Source of the DNA: Chitinophagaceae bacterium
Lineage (GTDB): Bacteria; Bacteroidota; Bacteroidia; Chitinophagales; Chitinophagaceae
DNA: 5,845 bases
Reading direction: 5' to 3'
Assembly (NCBI GenBank): GCA_947468255.1
Contig: CANIMM010000201.1
Span: 1-5,845 of the forward strand
The notes under the pieces are model-generated. The model searched no databases and was not told where the DNA came from. It saw only the letters and a list, made by a program, of their open reading frames with translations. Below, one piece after another: positions 1-5,662 of this stretch (position 1 is its first letter; each line of letters starts with the position of its first letter). The position numbers and the translations under genes are program-made.

Positions 1-74
1 TAAATATCTGCGTCTTTTAGTTTTTCTGCGGTTTTAAAAGCCGATACTTTGTTTATCAGTGTTTTGTTACTCAT
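1..74 (-). CDS. 5' end of a minus-strand gene, possibly a PLP-dependent acyltransferase/aminotransferase (partial)
   Basis: An ATG at 74-72 on the minus strand opens a frame that stays open to the window edge, giving 24 codons plus two bases (TA). The product begins MSNKTLINKV and ends in the edge stretch KLKDADI, with a probable Tyr next. A short basic and amphipathic helix ending in a 'KAAG(V/I)YPYF'-like segment is how many Bacteroidota alpha-oxoamine synthase or serine palmitoyltransferase-like PLP enzymes begin. That resemblance is from memory and rests on about ten residues, so the product is a guess. The gene is divergent from lpxB. There is no Shine-Dalgarno sequence before the ATG, which is normal in this phylum. 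The two bases left at the edge could also begin a stop codon, so a very short ORF is not excluded. Confidence 0.5.
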   Translation of the reverse strand, partial: MSNKTLINKVSAFKTAEKLKDADI

Positions 75-444
75 CGATTTGTTTTAAAGTGTTTTTTTTA
101 CGCTGAATACTATTTAAAATTAAATAAATATTGTTTGTAAAAGTTCCTTTTTAAGAGAGGGCCAAGTTTAGCCTTTACTCCTTAAATTTTATACCATGGC
201 AAAGTTAAGTTTATTTTTTTGTTACCATTCTTTGTTAGCAGTAAAAGTTACATATATAATTTTATTAAATATAGTGCTATTTTCAATGTAATTTGCTAGT
301 ATAAGTGTCAATGTTGGTTATAGTAATCCAGCTATTGGTAATTGTATGTTACCGGTTCTTTGGGTTGTTCATCTTTTTAGCATTGCCGGCTTTTTTGGTT
401 CCCTGTCTTCAATTCAGTTAAATTGCATTGAATTTTAGCATACA
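75..444. other. Divergent intergenic region between the left-edge gene and lpxB
   Basis: This AT-rich spacer should hold the start signals of both divergent genes. No RNA gene or strong hairpin is visible. One exact match to the Bacteroidota -7 consensus TAnnTTTG lies on the minus strand (listed separately). No exact TAnnTTTG was found on the plus strand ahead of lpxB. A 36-codon hydrophobic ORF at 311-421 is the only open frame of note and is discussed under findings. A weak imperfect stem (GGC/GCC and GAG/CTC) around 155-181 is too poor to name. Confidence 0.6.
200..207 (-). promoter_or_regulatory. Possible -7 element (TAACTTTG) for the left-edge gene
   Basis: Read on the minus strand this is TAACTTTG, an exact fit to the Bacteroidota primary sigma factor -7 consensus TAnnTTTG, about 126 bases before the ATG at 74. 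The -33 region expected some 20 bases further upstream has no TTTG or TTG, only TGG, so the match may be chance in AT-rich DNA. Confidence 0.2.
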
Positions 445-1587
445 ATGAAATATTATATTATAGCCGGCGAGGCTAGTGGCGATTTGCATGGCAGTAACCT
501 TATCAAGGAACTCAAGCTACTTGATACTGCTGCCGATATCCGCTGTTGGGGTGGTGATAAAATGCAGGCGGCGGGTGCCACCTTGGTAAAACATTACTCA
601 GCGTTGGCTTTCATGGGATTTATTGAAGTGCTAAAAAATCTGCGGACTATTTTTAAAAACCTGGCTGATTGTAAAGCTGATATTACCCAATATCAACCTG
701 ATGCATTGGTGTTGATCGATTACCCTGGTTTTAATTTACGAATAGCAGCCTGGGCCAAAAGAAATGGCCTGCGCGTGATCTATTACATTTCTCCCCAGGT
801 ATGGGCCTGGAAGGAAAGTAGGGTGAGAGGTATCAAAAAAAATGTAGATAAAATGCTGGTCATTTTACCTTTTGAAAAAGATTTTTATAAAAACTGGGGT
901 TTTGAAGTGGAATATGTGGGGCATCCTTTGGTAAAAGTGGTGGATGAGTTCATAGCCAATCATAGCGTTTCGGAACCTGCCGCCCATTCATTTTTGAATA
1001 GTTCCAATGTAGCCATCCATACTCCGGTGATTGCCATTTTGCCCGGAAGTCGCCAACAAGAAATACTGACCAAATTACCCATCATGCTGTCGGTGGCAAA
1101 GCATTTTCCGGATTATCATTTTGTAGTGGCAAAGGCCCCGGGCATAGAAGATGATTTTTATGATGCATTGTTGGCACCTTACCAAAATGTTTCTGCGGTA
1201 ATTGATCAAACCTATGCCTTGCTGCTGGAGGCAAAAGCAGCACTTGTTACCAGTGGAACTGCCACCCTTGAAACCGCTTTATTTGGCGTGCCCGAAGTGG
1301 TTTGTTACAAAGGCAGCGCGATTTCTTTTTTTATCGCCAAGCGGCTCATTACCATTCAATACATCTGTTTGGTGAATTTAATTATGAATAGGGAAGTGGT
1401 AAAGGAATTAATTCAGGAGCAACTGACGGAGCAAAACATTACTGCCGAGTTGAAAAAGATTTTATCCGATGCTGGAAAGCAGTCGCAACTAAAGGAAGAT
1501 TATACTGCTTTAAAGTATTTATTGAGCCAAGGGGGAAATGCATCGGCTAATGCTGCCAGTAGTATCTATCGTTTTTTACAACCCTAA
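445..1587 (+). CDS. lpxB: Lipid-A-disaccharide synthase LpxB
   Basis: A complete 380-residue glycosyltransferase of family GT19, the usual length for LpxB. It joins UDP-2,3-diacylglucosamine to lipid X (2,3-diacylglucosamine 1-phosphate), releasing UDP and the lipid A disaccharide 1-phosphate, on the cytoplasmic face of the inner membrane. Family signatures appear in order: AGEASGDLHG (residues 7-16), the GG pair at 36-37, MGFIEVL (57-63), IDYPGFN (91-97), SPQVWAWK (116-123), GHP (159-161), LPGSR (199-203), SGTATLETAL (270-279) and NREVVKELIQ (315-324). The last two are the donor-side and C-terminal motifs. The first ATG puts the conserved 'IIAGEASGD' strand at the very N-terminus, as in other LpxB proteins, so the start is secure. 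No frameshift or missing motif is seen. The gene stands alone: no other lipid A gene is in the window, and its 3' neighbour is convergent. Confidence 0.97.
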   Translation: MKYYIIAGEASGDLHGSNLIKELKLLDTAADIRCWGGDKMQAAGATLVKHYSALAFMGFIEVLKNLRTIFKNLADCKADITQYQPDALVLIDYPGFNLRIAAWAKRNGLRVIYYISPQVWAWKESRVRGIKKNVDKMLVILPFEKDFYKNWGFEVEYVGHPLVKVVDEFIANHSVSEPAAHSFLNSSNVAIHTPVIAILPGSRQQEILTKLPIMLSVAKHFPDYHFVVAKAPGIEDDFYDALLAPYQNVSAVIDQTYALLLEAKAALVTSGTATLETALFGVPEVVCYKGSAISFFIAKRLITIQYICLVNLIMNREVVKELIQEQLTEQNITAELKKILSDAGKQSQLKEDYTALKYLLSQGGNASANAASSIYRFLQP

Positions 1588-1626
1588 TCGTCCCCTTCGT
1601 TATAGCACAGCGCTTTAAAAGGTTCG

Positions 1627-1791
1627 TTAGTTTCTAAATAATTTGATAGCAAGAATTACCATTGCCGCTAGAAAAAGCAGGATGGATATTCGGTTAATTC
1701 CATGCATATATTTTACAAACTGCGAATTGGGTGTAGCGGGATCTTTTTTCTTTAAGTAAAGGTATTGTGCCACCTGGTTCCATATGCCCAT
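1627..1791 (-). CDS. DUF6728-like small single-pass membrane protein
   Basis: A 54-codon minus-strand frame, from the ATG at 1791-1789 to the TAA at 1629-1627, encodes a plausible micro-protein. It has an amphipathic aromatic N-terminus (MGIWNQVAQYLYLKKKDP), a hydrophilic linker with a Tyr-Met-His-Gly-Ile-Asn-Arg-Ile motif around residues 28-35, and one membrane helix at about residues 36-50, closed by a basic tail (IKLFRN). From memory this layout (W near position 4, 'YLxxKKKDP', 'MHGxNRIS' before a single helix) is that of the DUF6728 family of short Bacteroidota proteins of unknown function. The gene is convergent with lpxB, with 39 bases between the two stops. The N-terminal half probably lies in the cytoplasm by the positive-inside rule, although positive charges flank both sides. 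No function is known to me. Confidence 0.75.
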   Translation of the reverse strand: MGIWNQVAQYLYLKKKDPATPNSQFVKYMHGINRISILLFLAAMVILAIKLFRN

Positions 1792-2000
1792 AAGTAAACT
1801 ATTTAATGTTGCAAAATCACATTTTATACTACAATATAAAAAAGATTTTGTTCAAAATACATCAATCCTGAAATAAAAATTTCCTATTTCGTTTTTACAA
1901 TATGGCAGCATGAATAAAATGGTCGTGGAATTACGAAGTATTGACCATTCAATTTTCGATTTGCATCAAGATATTCTAGAAGCCTTTCCTAGAAGTTGGG
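1792..2000. other. Spacer between the DUF6728-like gene and the 3' end of the kinase gene
   Basis: This AT-rich stretch should contain the minus-strand promoter of the DUF6728-like gene. The closest match to TAnnTTTG is TGATTTTG (one mismatch) about 20 bases before its ATG, with no properly spaced -33 TTG, so no promoter is called. The plus strand holds a 33-codon ORF (1910-2011) of natural-looking composition, discussed under findings. A small hairpin at 1974-1994 lies just past the kinase stop codon. Confidence 0.5.
1974..1994 (-). terminator. Weak stem-loop downstream of the kinase gene
   Basis: TTCTAG (1974-1979) pairs with CTAGAA (1989-1994). Two further A-T pairs are possible around a bulged C. 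In minus-strand orientation it begins 7 bases after the kinase stop codon. It is AT-rich and has no U-run behind it, so it is at best a weak transcription end or an mRNA 3' structure. Confidence 0.25.
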
Positions 2001-3962
2001 TCACCGATTAGCAGCAATCGGAACAGGGAGTTCAAAACTACTGATCCATAGTGCATTTTTTATTTCTACTGTGAGTTCCGAGCCATTGATGGCTAAAAAA
2101 TCTCGGCATAAGTGTAGGCCCAGTCCTGAATGTTGTTGCCCATTTCCAGTGGCAGGTTGCACCAGCTTACCCTGCTCAAAAATCGGTGCTAAATTTTCGG
2201 GAGAATACGGGTGGCTATTGCTGACGGAAACCAATACCAAGGTTGGCTGATCGGGGCGTTGATAGCAATCAATGAGTACCTTGCCCTCTGGGGTATTATA
2301 TTTTATAGCGTTGTCGATCAGGTTTCTCAGGATTATTTTCAATTGTTCTCGATCAATCAATACCCTGGCAGAATTACAGTTGATGGTGACCTGAATTGAT
2401 TTTTGGATGATTGAGAGCGTGTATAAATTTAAGGTTTCAGCTAGCATATCCGAAAGATCAACCAATTCTGGATTCGGCTTGTTTTGGACAAGTTGCATGG
2501 CCGACCATTTTATGAGGTTATGCATGGTATTGGCAATTTCACCAATACTTAATTTTACTTGGGTAATTTTTAGCTTACTTTGGTTAGGTTTAATAAGTCC
2601 GCTTTCCATTAGCTCCAAAATGCCTAGTGTGTTCACCAGCGGCATGCGCAAGTCGTGCGAAATGCTAGCTAGTATTTTATCCTTTATCTGGTTGCTATTT
2701 AAAAGGTCCATGGTTCTTTCGGCAACAGTTATTTCCAGCTCTTCTTTTTTGGCAGTTACTATGTACAATGATTGTTTTTGTAATTCAATTTTTTCTTTTT
2801 TTAGTACATTAAAACTGTGACCTAAAAAAAAGGACAACCAAAATAATTCTAATGACAACCCAAATTGTGGAAGTTGCATGATGAATAGGCTGAAGGGCAG
2901 CAGTTTGATAATTGCTAGGGTAAATATTAATAAGGTACCCAAAAAAAGCCCCCATCCGATTAGAAAAAATTTAGCTAGTTTATATCCATTCTTATAGCTG
3001 TTAGCCGCCATCACAATCACCAATAGGAGAAAAGCAAAACTAATGAGTTGGGTACCCTTAAGGGCAATCTGATAATATCCTAGCAGGTTAGCAGCAATGT
3101 TGACTGCAATTGCGGCCTGTAAAAATTTGCTCGTCTGCACCATCCAACGATCCATTGATTTATTAAGAAATGACCTAGAAAAACTGATGGCAAAGAAATA
3201 CCCGAGGTTACTGATACTAAAAGCATAGCTAGCGATCCAATTAATAATGGAGCGGTTAAATAAATGAGCTAATCCTCGGATGTATAAAAGGATATAAGCT
3301 GCAGAGAAACCAACAAAAAGTATATAATATAAATAGATCCTTAGTCGAGTAGTTAGCCAAAATAACAGGTTATAGATAAATAATGCGATAAATATACCTG
3401 CAAAAAGTCCTTCCTCAAGCAGGTGACTATTCATTTTTTTTTCCATCGCCCCACTGGTACCAACAAATAAAGGAATAACTAGGGTATTGTTTGATTTGAA
3501 CCGGATCCATATCCTTGTTTGCTGGTCAAAAGCAGGCAGATTGAATACATAAAAAGGTTTTTGTTCGATAGCATCCCAATGGTCAATCTTATGCCCCGCC
3601 GATAATGCCTGCCATTGATTTTGGTATTGGTAGTAGAGTTGGATACTGTCAATATTACTATTGGCAATCGCCAGTTGTAGTGGTAATTGGGTAGTATTGG
3701 CAATAGAAAGCTGGCACCAGATGGCTGCTTTGGTGAGGCCGTAATTAAGGATGGGGCCATTGTCAGTAGCCAAGTGGAAGCTATCGGTATCGGCAAGGTC
3801 TTGATAGGTTAGTTTACCACTGGTATCGGCAAACCATTTTGCAGTTTCCATTAAATTATAAATGGCACTTCGATTATCGACATGCAGCTCCTGGGCCTGT
3901 AGGCTTCCGCTTAAAATTAGGCAGCTAAGCCATAATCCAATAAAGGTAGCATGCGTACTCAT
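2001..3962 (-). CDS. 7TMR-DISM membrane sensor histidine kinase
   Basis: A 653-residue two-component sensor kinase. Residues 1-23 form a signal peptide ending SLQA before QELHV. About 30-170 is a periplasmic beta-sandwich of the 7TMR-DISMED2 type (note NYGLTKAAIWCQLSI), which in this family is thought to bind carbohydrate-like ligands. Seven hydrophobic helices span about 184-384 (7TMR-DISM_7TM), followed by a coiled coil to about 425. The HisKA H-box SISHDLRMPL carries phospho-acceptor H436. The HATPase has an N-box (NLIDNAIKYN, N551) and a G2 box (SGLGL, 612-616), but the G1 box is degenerate (SNSHPYSPE from 581). I chose the ATG at 3962 because it overlaps the regulator stop as ATGA, the usual coupling arrangement. 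An in-frame ATG at 3977 would add five residues including two Lys, giving a more typical signal-peptide n-region and 658 residues, so it cannot be excluded. It is the second gene of the operon with the response regulator upstream. Confidence 0.93.
   Translation of the reverse strand: MSTHATFIGLWLSCLILSGSLQAQELHVDNRSAIYNLMETAKWFADTSGKLTYQDLADTDSFHLATDNGPILNYGLTKAAIWCQLSIANTTQLPLQLAIANSNIDSIQLYYQYQNQWQALSAGHKIDHWDAIEQKPFYVFNLPAFDQQTRIWIRFKSNNTLVIPLFVGTSGAMEKKMNSHLLEEGLFAGIFIALFIYNLLFWLTTRLRIYLYYILFVGFSAAYILLYIRGLAHLFNRSIINWIASYAFSISNLGYFFAISFSRSFLNKSMDRWMVQTSKFLQAAIAVNIAANLLGYYQIALKGTQLISFAFLLLVIVMAANSYKNGYKLAKFFLIGWGLFLGTLLIFTLAIIKLLPFSLFIMQLPQFGLSLELFWLSFFLGHSFNVLKKEKIELQKQSLYIVTAKKEELEITVAERTMDLLNSNQIKDKILASISHDLRMPLVNTLGILELMESGLIKPNQSKLKITQVKLSIGEIANTMHNLIKWSAMQLVQNKPNPELVDLSDMLAETLNLYTLSIIQKSIQVTINCNSARVLIDREQLKIILRNLIDNAIKYNTPEGKVLIDCYQRPDQPTLVLVSVSNSHPYSPENLAPIFEQGKLVQPATGNGQQHSGLGLHLCRDFLAINGSELTVEIKNALWISSFELPVPIAANR
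2004..2021 (-). repeat. Perfect 6-bp inverted repeat at the kinase gene's last codons
   Basis: CCGATT (2004-2009) and AATCGG (2016-2021) flank a six-base loop, AGCAGC. The element covers the codons just before the TGA stop at 2003-2001 and forms a short GC-containing hairpin in the mRNA. No U-run follows on either strand, so it is not called a terminator. Confidence 0.35.
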
Positions 3963-4618
3963 TTTTTTTGCGAGCATTTTACTAATTCAACCCTTGTGTT
4001 GATATTGAGTTTGAGGTAAATGTTTTTCATATGGTACAAAATGGTATTGGGGCTCAGGTTTAATTGGTAGGCAATTTCTTTATTGCTAAGGCCCTTTACT
4101 ACTAATTCAGCAATGCCATTTTCTTTTGGGGTAAGTTTTTTTGACAGTATAGGGGAGCTGTTTTTATTTTTTGGCACCATGGTTTTGAAGGCAGCCCCGC
4201 TGATGGCCGGCTGTTTGAACTGTACCATGTTGATTACTTGGGTATAGATCCCACTTAGGCTTTCTGTTTTTAATAAGTAGCCGTCTGCACCATTTGCAAA
4301 AGATTCGTGTATCCGTTCCTGGCTATCTTCCAGCGTAAGCATTACTACCAACATGCTAGGGTTAAATTCTTTTATCAGCTCAATAGCCTCGCAACCCATT
4401 TGTCCTGGAAGGTGTATATCCAATAGCAATACATCTGGTATTGCAGCAGCTGGGGTATTCAAATATTTTATCGCTTGTTTCACGGAGTTAGTTTGCATGC
4501 AGACAGAAAAGCAATTGTCTTTTAGCAAATAGGTGGCAAGATTATTTGAAAACAACAGGTCATCTTCAATGATCCCAATCTGGCAAGTTGCCGCATTTAG
4601 TGGATATGGTATAGACAT
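3959..4618 (-). CDS. NarL/FixJ-family response regulator (receiver + LuxR-type HTH)
   Basis: A complete 219-residue DNA-binding response regulator. The receiver domain covers about residues 12-130. It has the acidic pocket E18-D19-D20, the phospho-acceptor D67 in LLLDIHLPG, T95 in VVMLTLED and K117 in GYLLKTES, so all residues needed for phosphorylation are present. A linker of about 30 residues leads to a LuxR-type helix-turn-helix at 162-213 (LTPKENGIAELVVKGLSNKE, then a recognition-helix region ending NTILYHMKNIYLKL). The first ATG is used because the next Met is at residue 41, inside the receiver. It is the first gene of a two-gene operon: its TGA overlaps the preferred kinase ATG by four bases, which makes that membrane kinase the obvious phosphodonor. 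It should act as a dimeric transcription factor when phosphorylated. Its targets are not visible here, but the divergent T9SS-cargo gene is an obvious candidate. Confidence 0.95.
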   Translation of the reverse strand: MSIPYPLNAATCQIGIIEDDLLFSNNLATYLLKDNCFSVCMQTNSVKQAIKYLNTPAAAIPDVLLLDIHLPGQMGCEAIELIKEFNPSMLVVMLTLEDSQERIHESFANGADGYLLKTESLSGIYTQVINMVQFKQPAISGAAFKTMVPKNKNSSPILSKKLTPKENGIAELVVKGLSNKEIAYQLNLSPNTILYHMKNIYLKLNINTRVELVKCSQKK

Positions 4619-4829
4619 GTTGGATTTTATTGGAACATTGAAATTACAATTTTTTGAGCGTATTTACTATCTACTTTGGAATTTCTATTAAACAGAAGCC
4701 TTGCAATTGTTGATGGTAAAGTTCTTACAGAATAGCGAGACACTATCCCACAAGTTTATGTGGGGTGCAGATGGTTTTAAATAGCTCAATTTTATCATTC
4801 AATATTCCTGAATAACCCAAATAGGCATC
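4619..4829. other. Divergent intergenic region between the regulator and the T9SS-cargo gene
   Basis: These 211 AT-rich bases must carry the 5' regions of two divergent transcription units. Reading both strands I found no exact TAnnTTTG -7 box. The clearest ordered element is the inverted repeat at 4747-4764. A weaker one (ATTCA / TGAAT with a 7-base spacer) lies at 4797-4813, close to the start codon at 4830. No small gene is evident. Confidence 0.5.
4747..4764. promoter_or_regulatory. Inverted repeat CCCACA-N6-TGTGGG, possible operator or hairpin
   Basis: A perfect 6-bp GC-rich dyad (4747-4752 and 4759-4764) around AGTTTA stands out in otherwise AT-rich DNA, 66 bases before the T9SS-cargo ATG. 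It could be a binding site for a dimeric regulator such as the adjacent LuxR-type protein, or a hairpin in the 5' leader. Neither is shown, and no second copy was noticed in the window. Confidence 0.3.
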
Positions 4830-5441
4830 ATGGTTAACAATATTCAATTTACTAGTTTTCAAACGTACTTGAAAAATACTAGTTTTTCAGCAGGTAAAAG
4901 GGTTAGCTTTTTTTGCTACCTACCAGTCTTCATTCTCTTCCTTCTAATCTTTTTTCAGGGGGTCAGTTATTCACAAACCGGCTTTCCATCCATTATCAAT
5001 GTTGCCGGCAAAACGACTGCAATAGGGAATTATCATTTTGACTGGAGTGTGGGTGAATCGGCTGCCATTACTACCATGGGATATGCTAATCTGCTTGTAA
5101 CCAATGGACTGCTGCAATACCAAGTAGAAAACCAGCCGGAAGCCAATATGGTCGCCAACTTTTTACCCGATGAAATCAGGGTGGGTCCCAATCCTTTGAA
5201 AGATATATTGGATATTAATATCCTTCATGCTAGCAAGGGTAAACTACAGCTTGAATTATTGGATGGCAGAGGCAATAAAATAAAAGAAATTCAGCTCAAC
5301 TATACCGGCATGGGCGCACTAGAAAAATGGAACCTTAGCGGCTTACCAGCAGGACAGTATATTGTAAATATCCGGCAAACACACCCTGTTACTGGAAAAT
5401 TAACGAAAAAAGGAGCGTATCGGATAGTGAAGGTTAACTGA
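4830..5441 (+). CDS. Small secreted protein with T9SS type A sorting domain
   Basis: A 203-residue exported protein of unknown function. A basic K23-R24 pair precedes a long hydrophobic stretch (25-43) and a likely cleavage site near SYS/Q at 48-49, so the product should enter the periplasm via Sec. The mature part starts with a short domain (about 52-97) containing FDWSVGE (70-76) and LLVTNGLLQ (88-96), a pattern I recall from many small Bacteroidota T9SS cargo proteins. The C-terminal 90 residues are a type IX sorting tail: VGPNPLKD (118-125), a beta-rich middle, NLSGLPAGQYIVNI (168-181) and the basic end AYRIVKVN. The protein should therefore be carried across the outer membrane and attached to or released from the cell surface. 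The 24-residue n-region is long, but no downstream ATG precedes the signal segment; a TTG at 4869 is a conceivable alternative start. It is followed by another exported-protein gene on the same strand after a repeat-filled gap. Confidence 0.9.
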   Translation: MVNNIQFTSFQTYLKNTSFSAGKRVSFFCYLPVFILFLLIFFQGVSYSQTGFPSIINVAGKTTAIGNYHFDWSVGESAAITTMGYANLLVTNGLLQYQVENQPEANMVANFLPDEIRVGPNPLKDILDINILHASKGKLQLELLDGRGNKIKEIQLNYTGMGALEKWNLSGLPAGQYIVNIRQTHPVTGKLTKKGAYRIVKVN

Positions 5442-5450
5442 TTTTTTAAC

Positions 5451-5511
5451 TGATAACTGGTTAACTGAAAACTGAAAGGTTTTAAATGCTAGTTGAAAAA
5501 TGGATAAATGA
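5451..5511 (+). repeat. 61-bp imperfect direct repeat, copy 1
   Basis: The first 28 bases (5451-5478, beginning TGATAACTGG) match copy 2 exactly. The remaining 33 match at 27 positions and end in the shared 13-mer AATGGATAAATGA. The period to copy 2 is 88 bases. Confidence 0.85.
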
Positions 5512-5541
5512 AAAATGGATAAATGAATAATGGATAAATGA
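5499..5541 (+). repeat. Tandem 13-mer AATGGATAAATGA, three copies at 15-bp spacing
   Basis: Exact copies lie at 5499-5511, 5514-5526 and 5529-5541, each separated by two bases. A fourth exact copy lies at 5587-5599 inside the second 61-bp repeat. The third copy overlaps the start of the second 61-bp repeat by three bases. Confidence 0.85.
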
Positions 5542-5599
5542 TAACTGGTTAACTGAAAACTGAAAGTTCTTCAATGATAGTTAAATAATGGATAAATGA
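5539..5599 (+). repeat. 61-bp imperfect direct repeat, copy 2
   Basis: This is the second copy of the element at 5451-5511. The first 28 bases are identical and the last 33 differ at six positions. Confidence 0.85.
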
Positions 5600-5605
5600 T
5601 AATCG

Positions 5606-5660
5606 GCCTAAACCCTAAACATCTAAACTCCTAAACCTCTTAACCCCTAAACCAACTAAC
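5606..5660 (+). repeat. 8-bp-periodic CTAAAC tract, G-free, abutting the next start codon
   Basis: Seven consecutive 7-8-base units end in TAAAC or a variant: GCCTAAAC, CCTAAAC, ATCTAAAC, TCCTAAAC, CTCTTAAC, CCCTAAAC, CAACTAAC. The tract runs to two bases before the ATG at 5663. From 5607 to the T of that ATG the plus strand contains no G, so an mRNA leader made from it could hardly fold. Confidence 0.8.
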
Positions 5661-5662
5661 CA

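Larger units (their letters stand above)
5432..5662. repeat. Repeat-filled spacer between two exported-protein genes
   Basis: The spacer consists almost wholly of simple repeat families built from short A-rich words. GGTTAACTGA occurs at 5432-5441 (overlapping the cargo stop codon), 5459-5468 and 5547-5556. A 28-bp perfect repeat lies at 5451-5478 and 5539-5566, AATGGATAAATGA occurs four times, and a CTAAAC tract of 8-bp period follows. No terminal inverted repeats, transposase or attachment site is present, so this is not an insertion sequence. No hairpin terminator is seen, which leaves cotranscription of the flanking genes possible. Confidence 0.8.

Noticed and set aside
155..181. Hairpin in the spacer ahead of lpxB
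   Set aside because: Pairing is limited to three-base blocks (GGC/GCC, GAG/CTC) separated by a four-base bulge, which is within chance expectation.
1588..1626. Bidirectional terminator between lpxB and the convergent small gene
   Set aside because: Only a 6-base AGCGCT palindrome and AT-rich words are present. There is no stem of useful length followed by a T-run on either strand.
1996..2250. Plus-strand open frame of 84 codons
   Set aside because: It lies opposite the kinase HATPase coding region. Its translation is rich in Cys, Pro and Ser with no family motif, so it is an antisense shadow.
2211..2399. Plus-strand open frame of 62 codons
   Set aside because: It is antisense to the kinase N-box and G2-box region and has no supporting features.
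2407..2820. Plus-strand open frame of 137 codons
   Set aside because: It lies fully antisense to the kinase HisKA and coiled-coil region, which has clear conserved motifs on the minus strand. No recognisable domain.
3479..3796. Minus-strand open frame of 105 codons in a second frame
   Set aside because: It is in another frame within the kinase sensor domain, where the main frame shows 7TMR-DISMED2-like sequence. The alternative product looks random.
5432..5662. CRISPR array or insertion sequence in the repeat-filled spacer
   Set aside because: The repeats are short and A-rich, with irregular spacing and no unique spacers, no terminal inverted repeats and no cas or transposase gene nearby.
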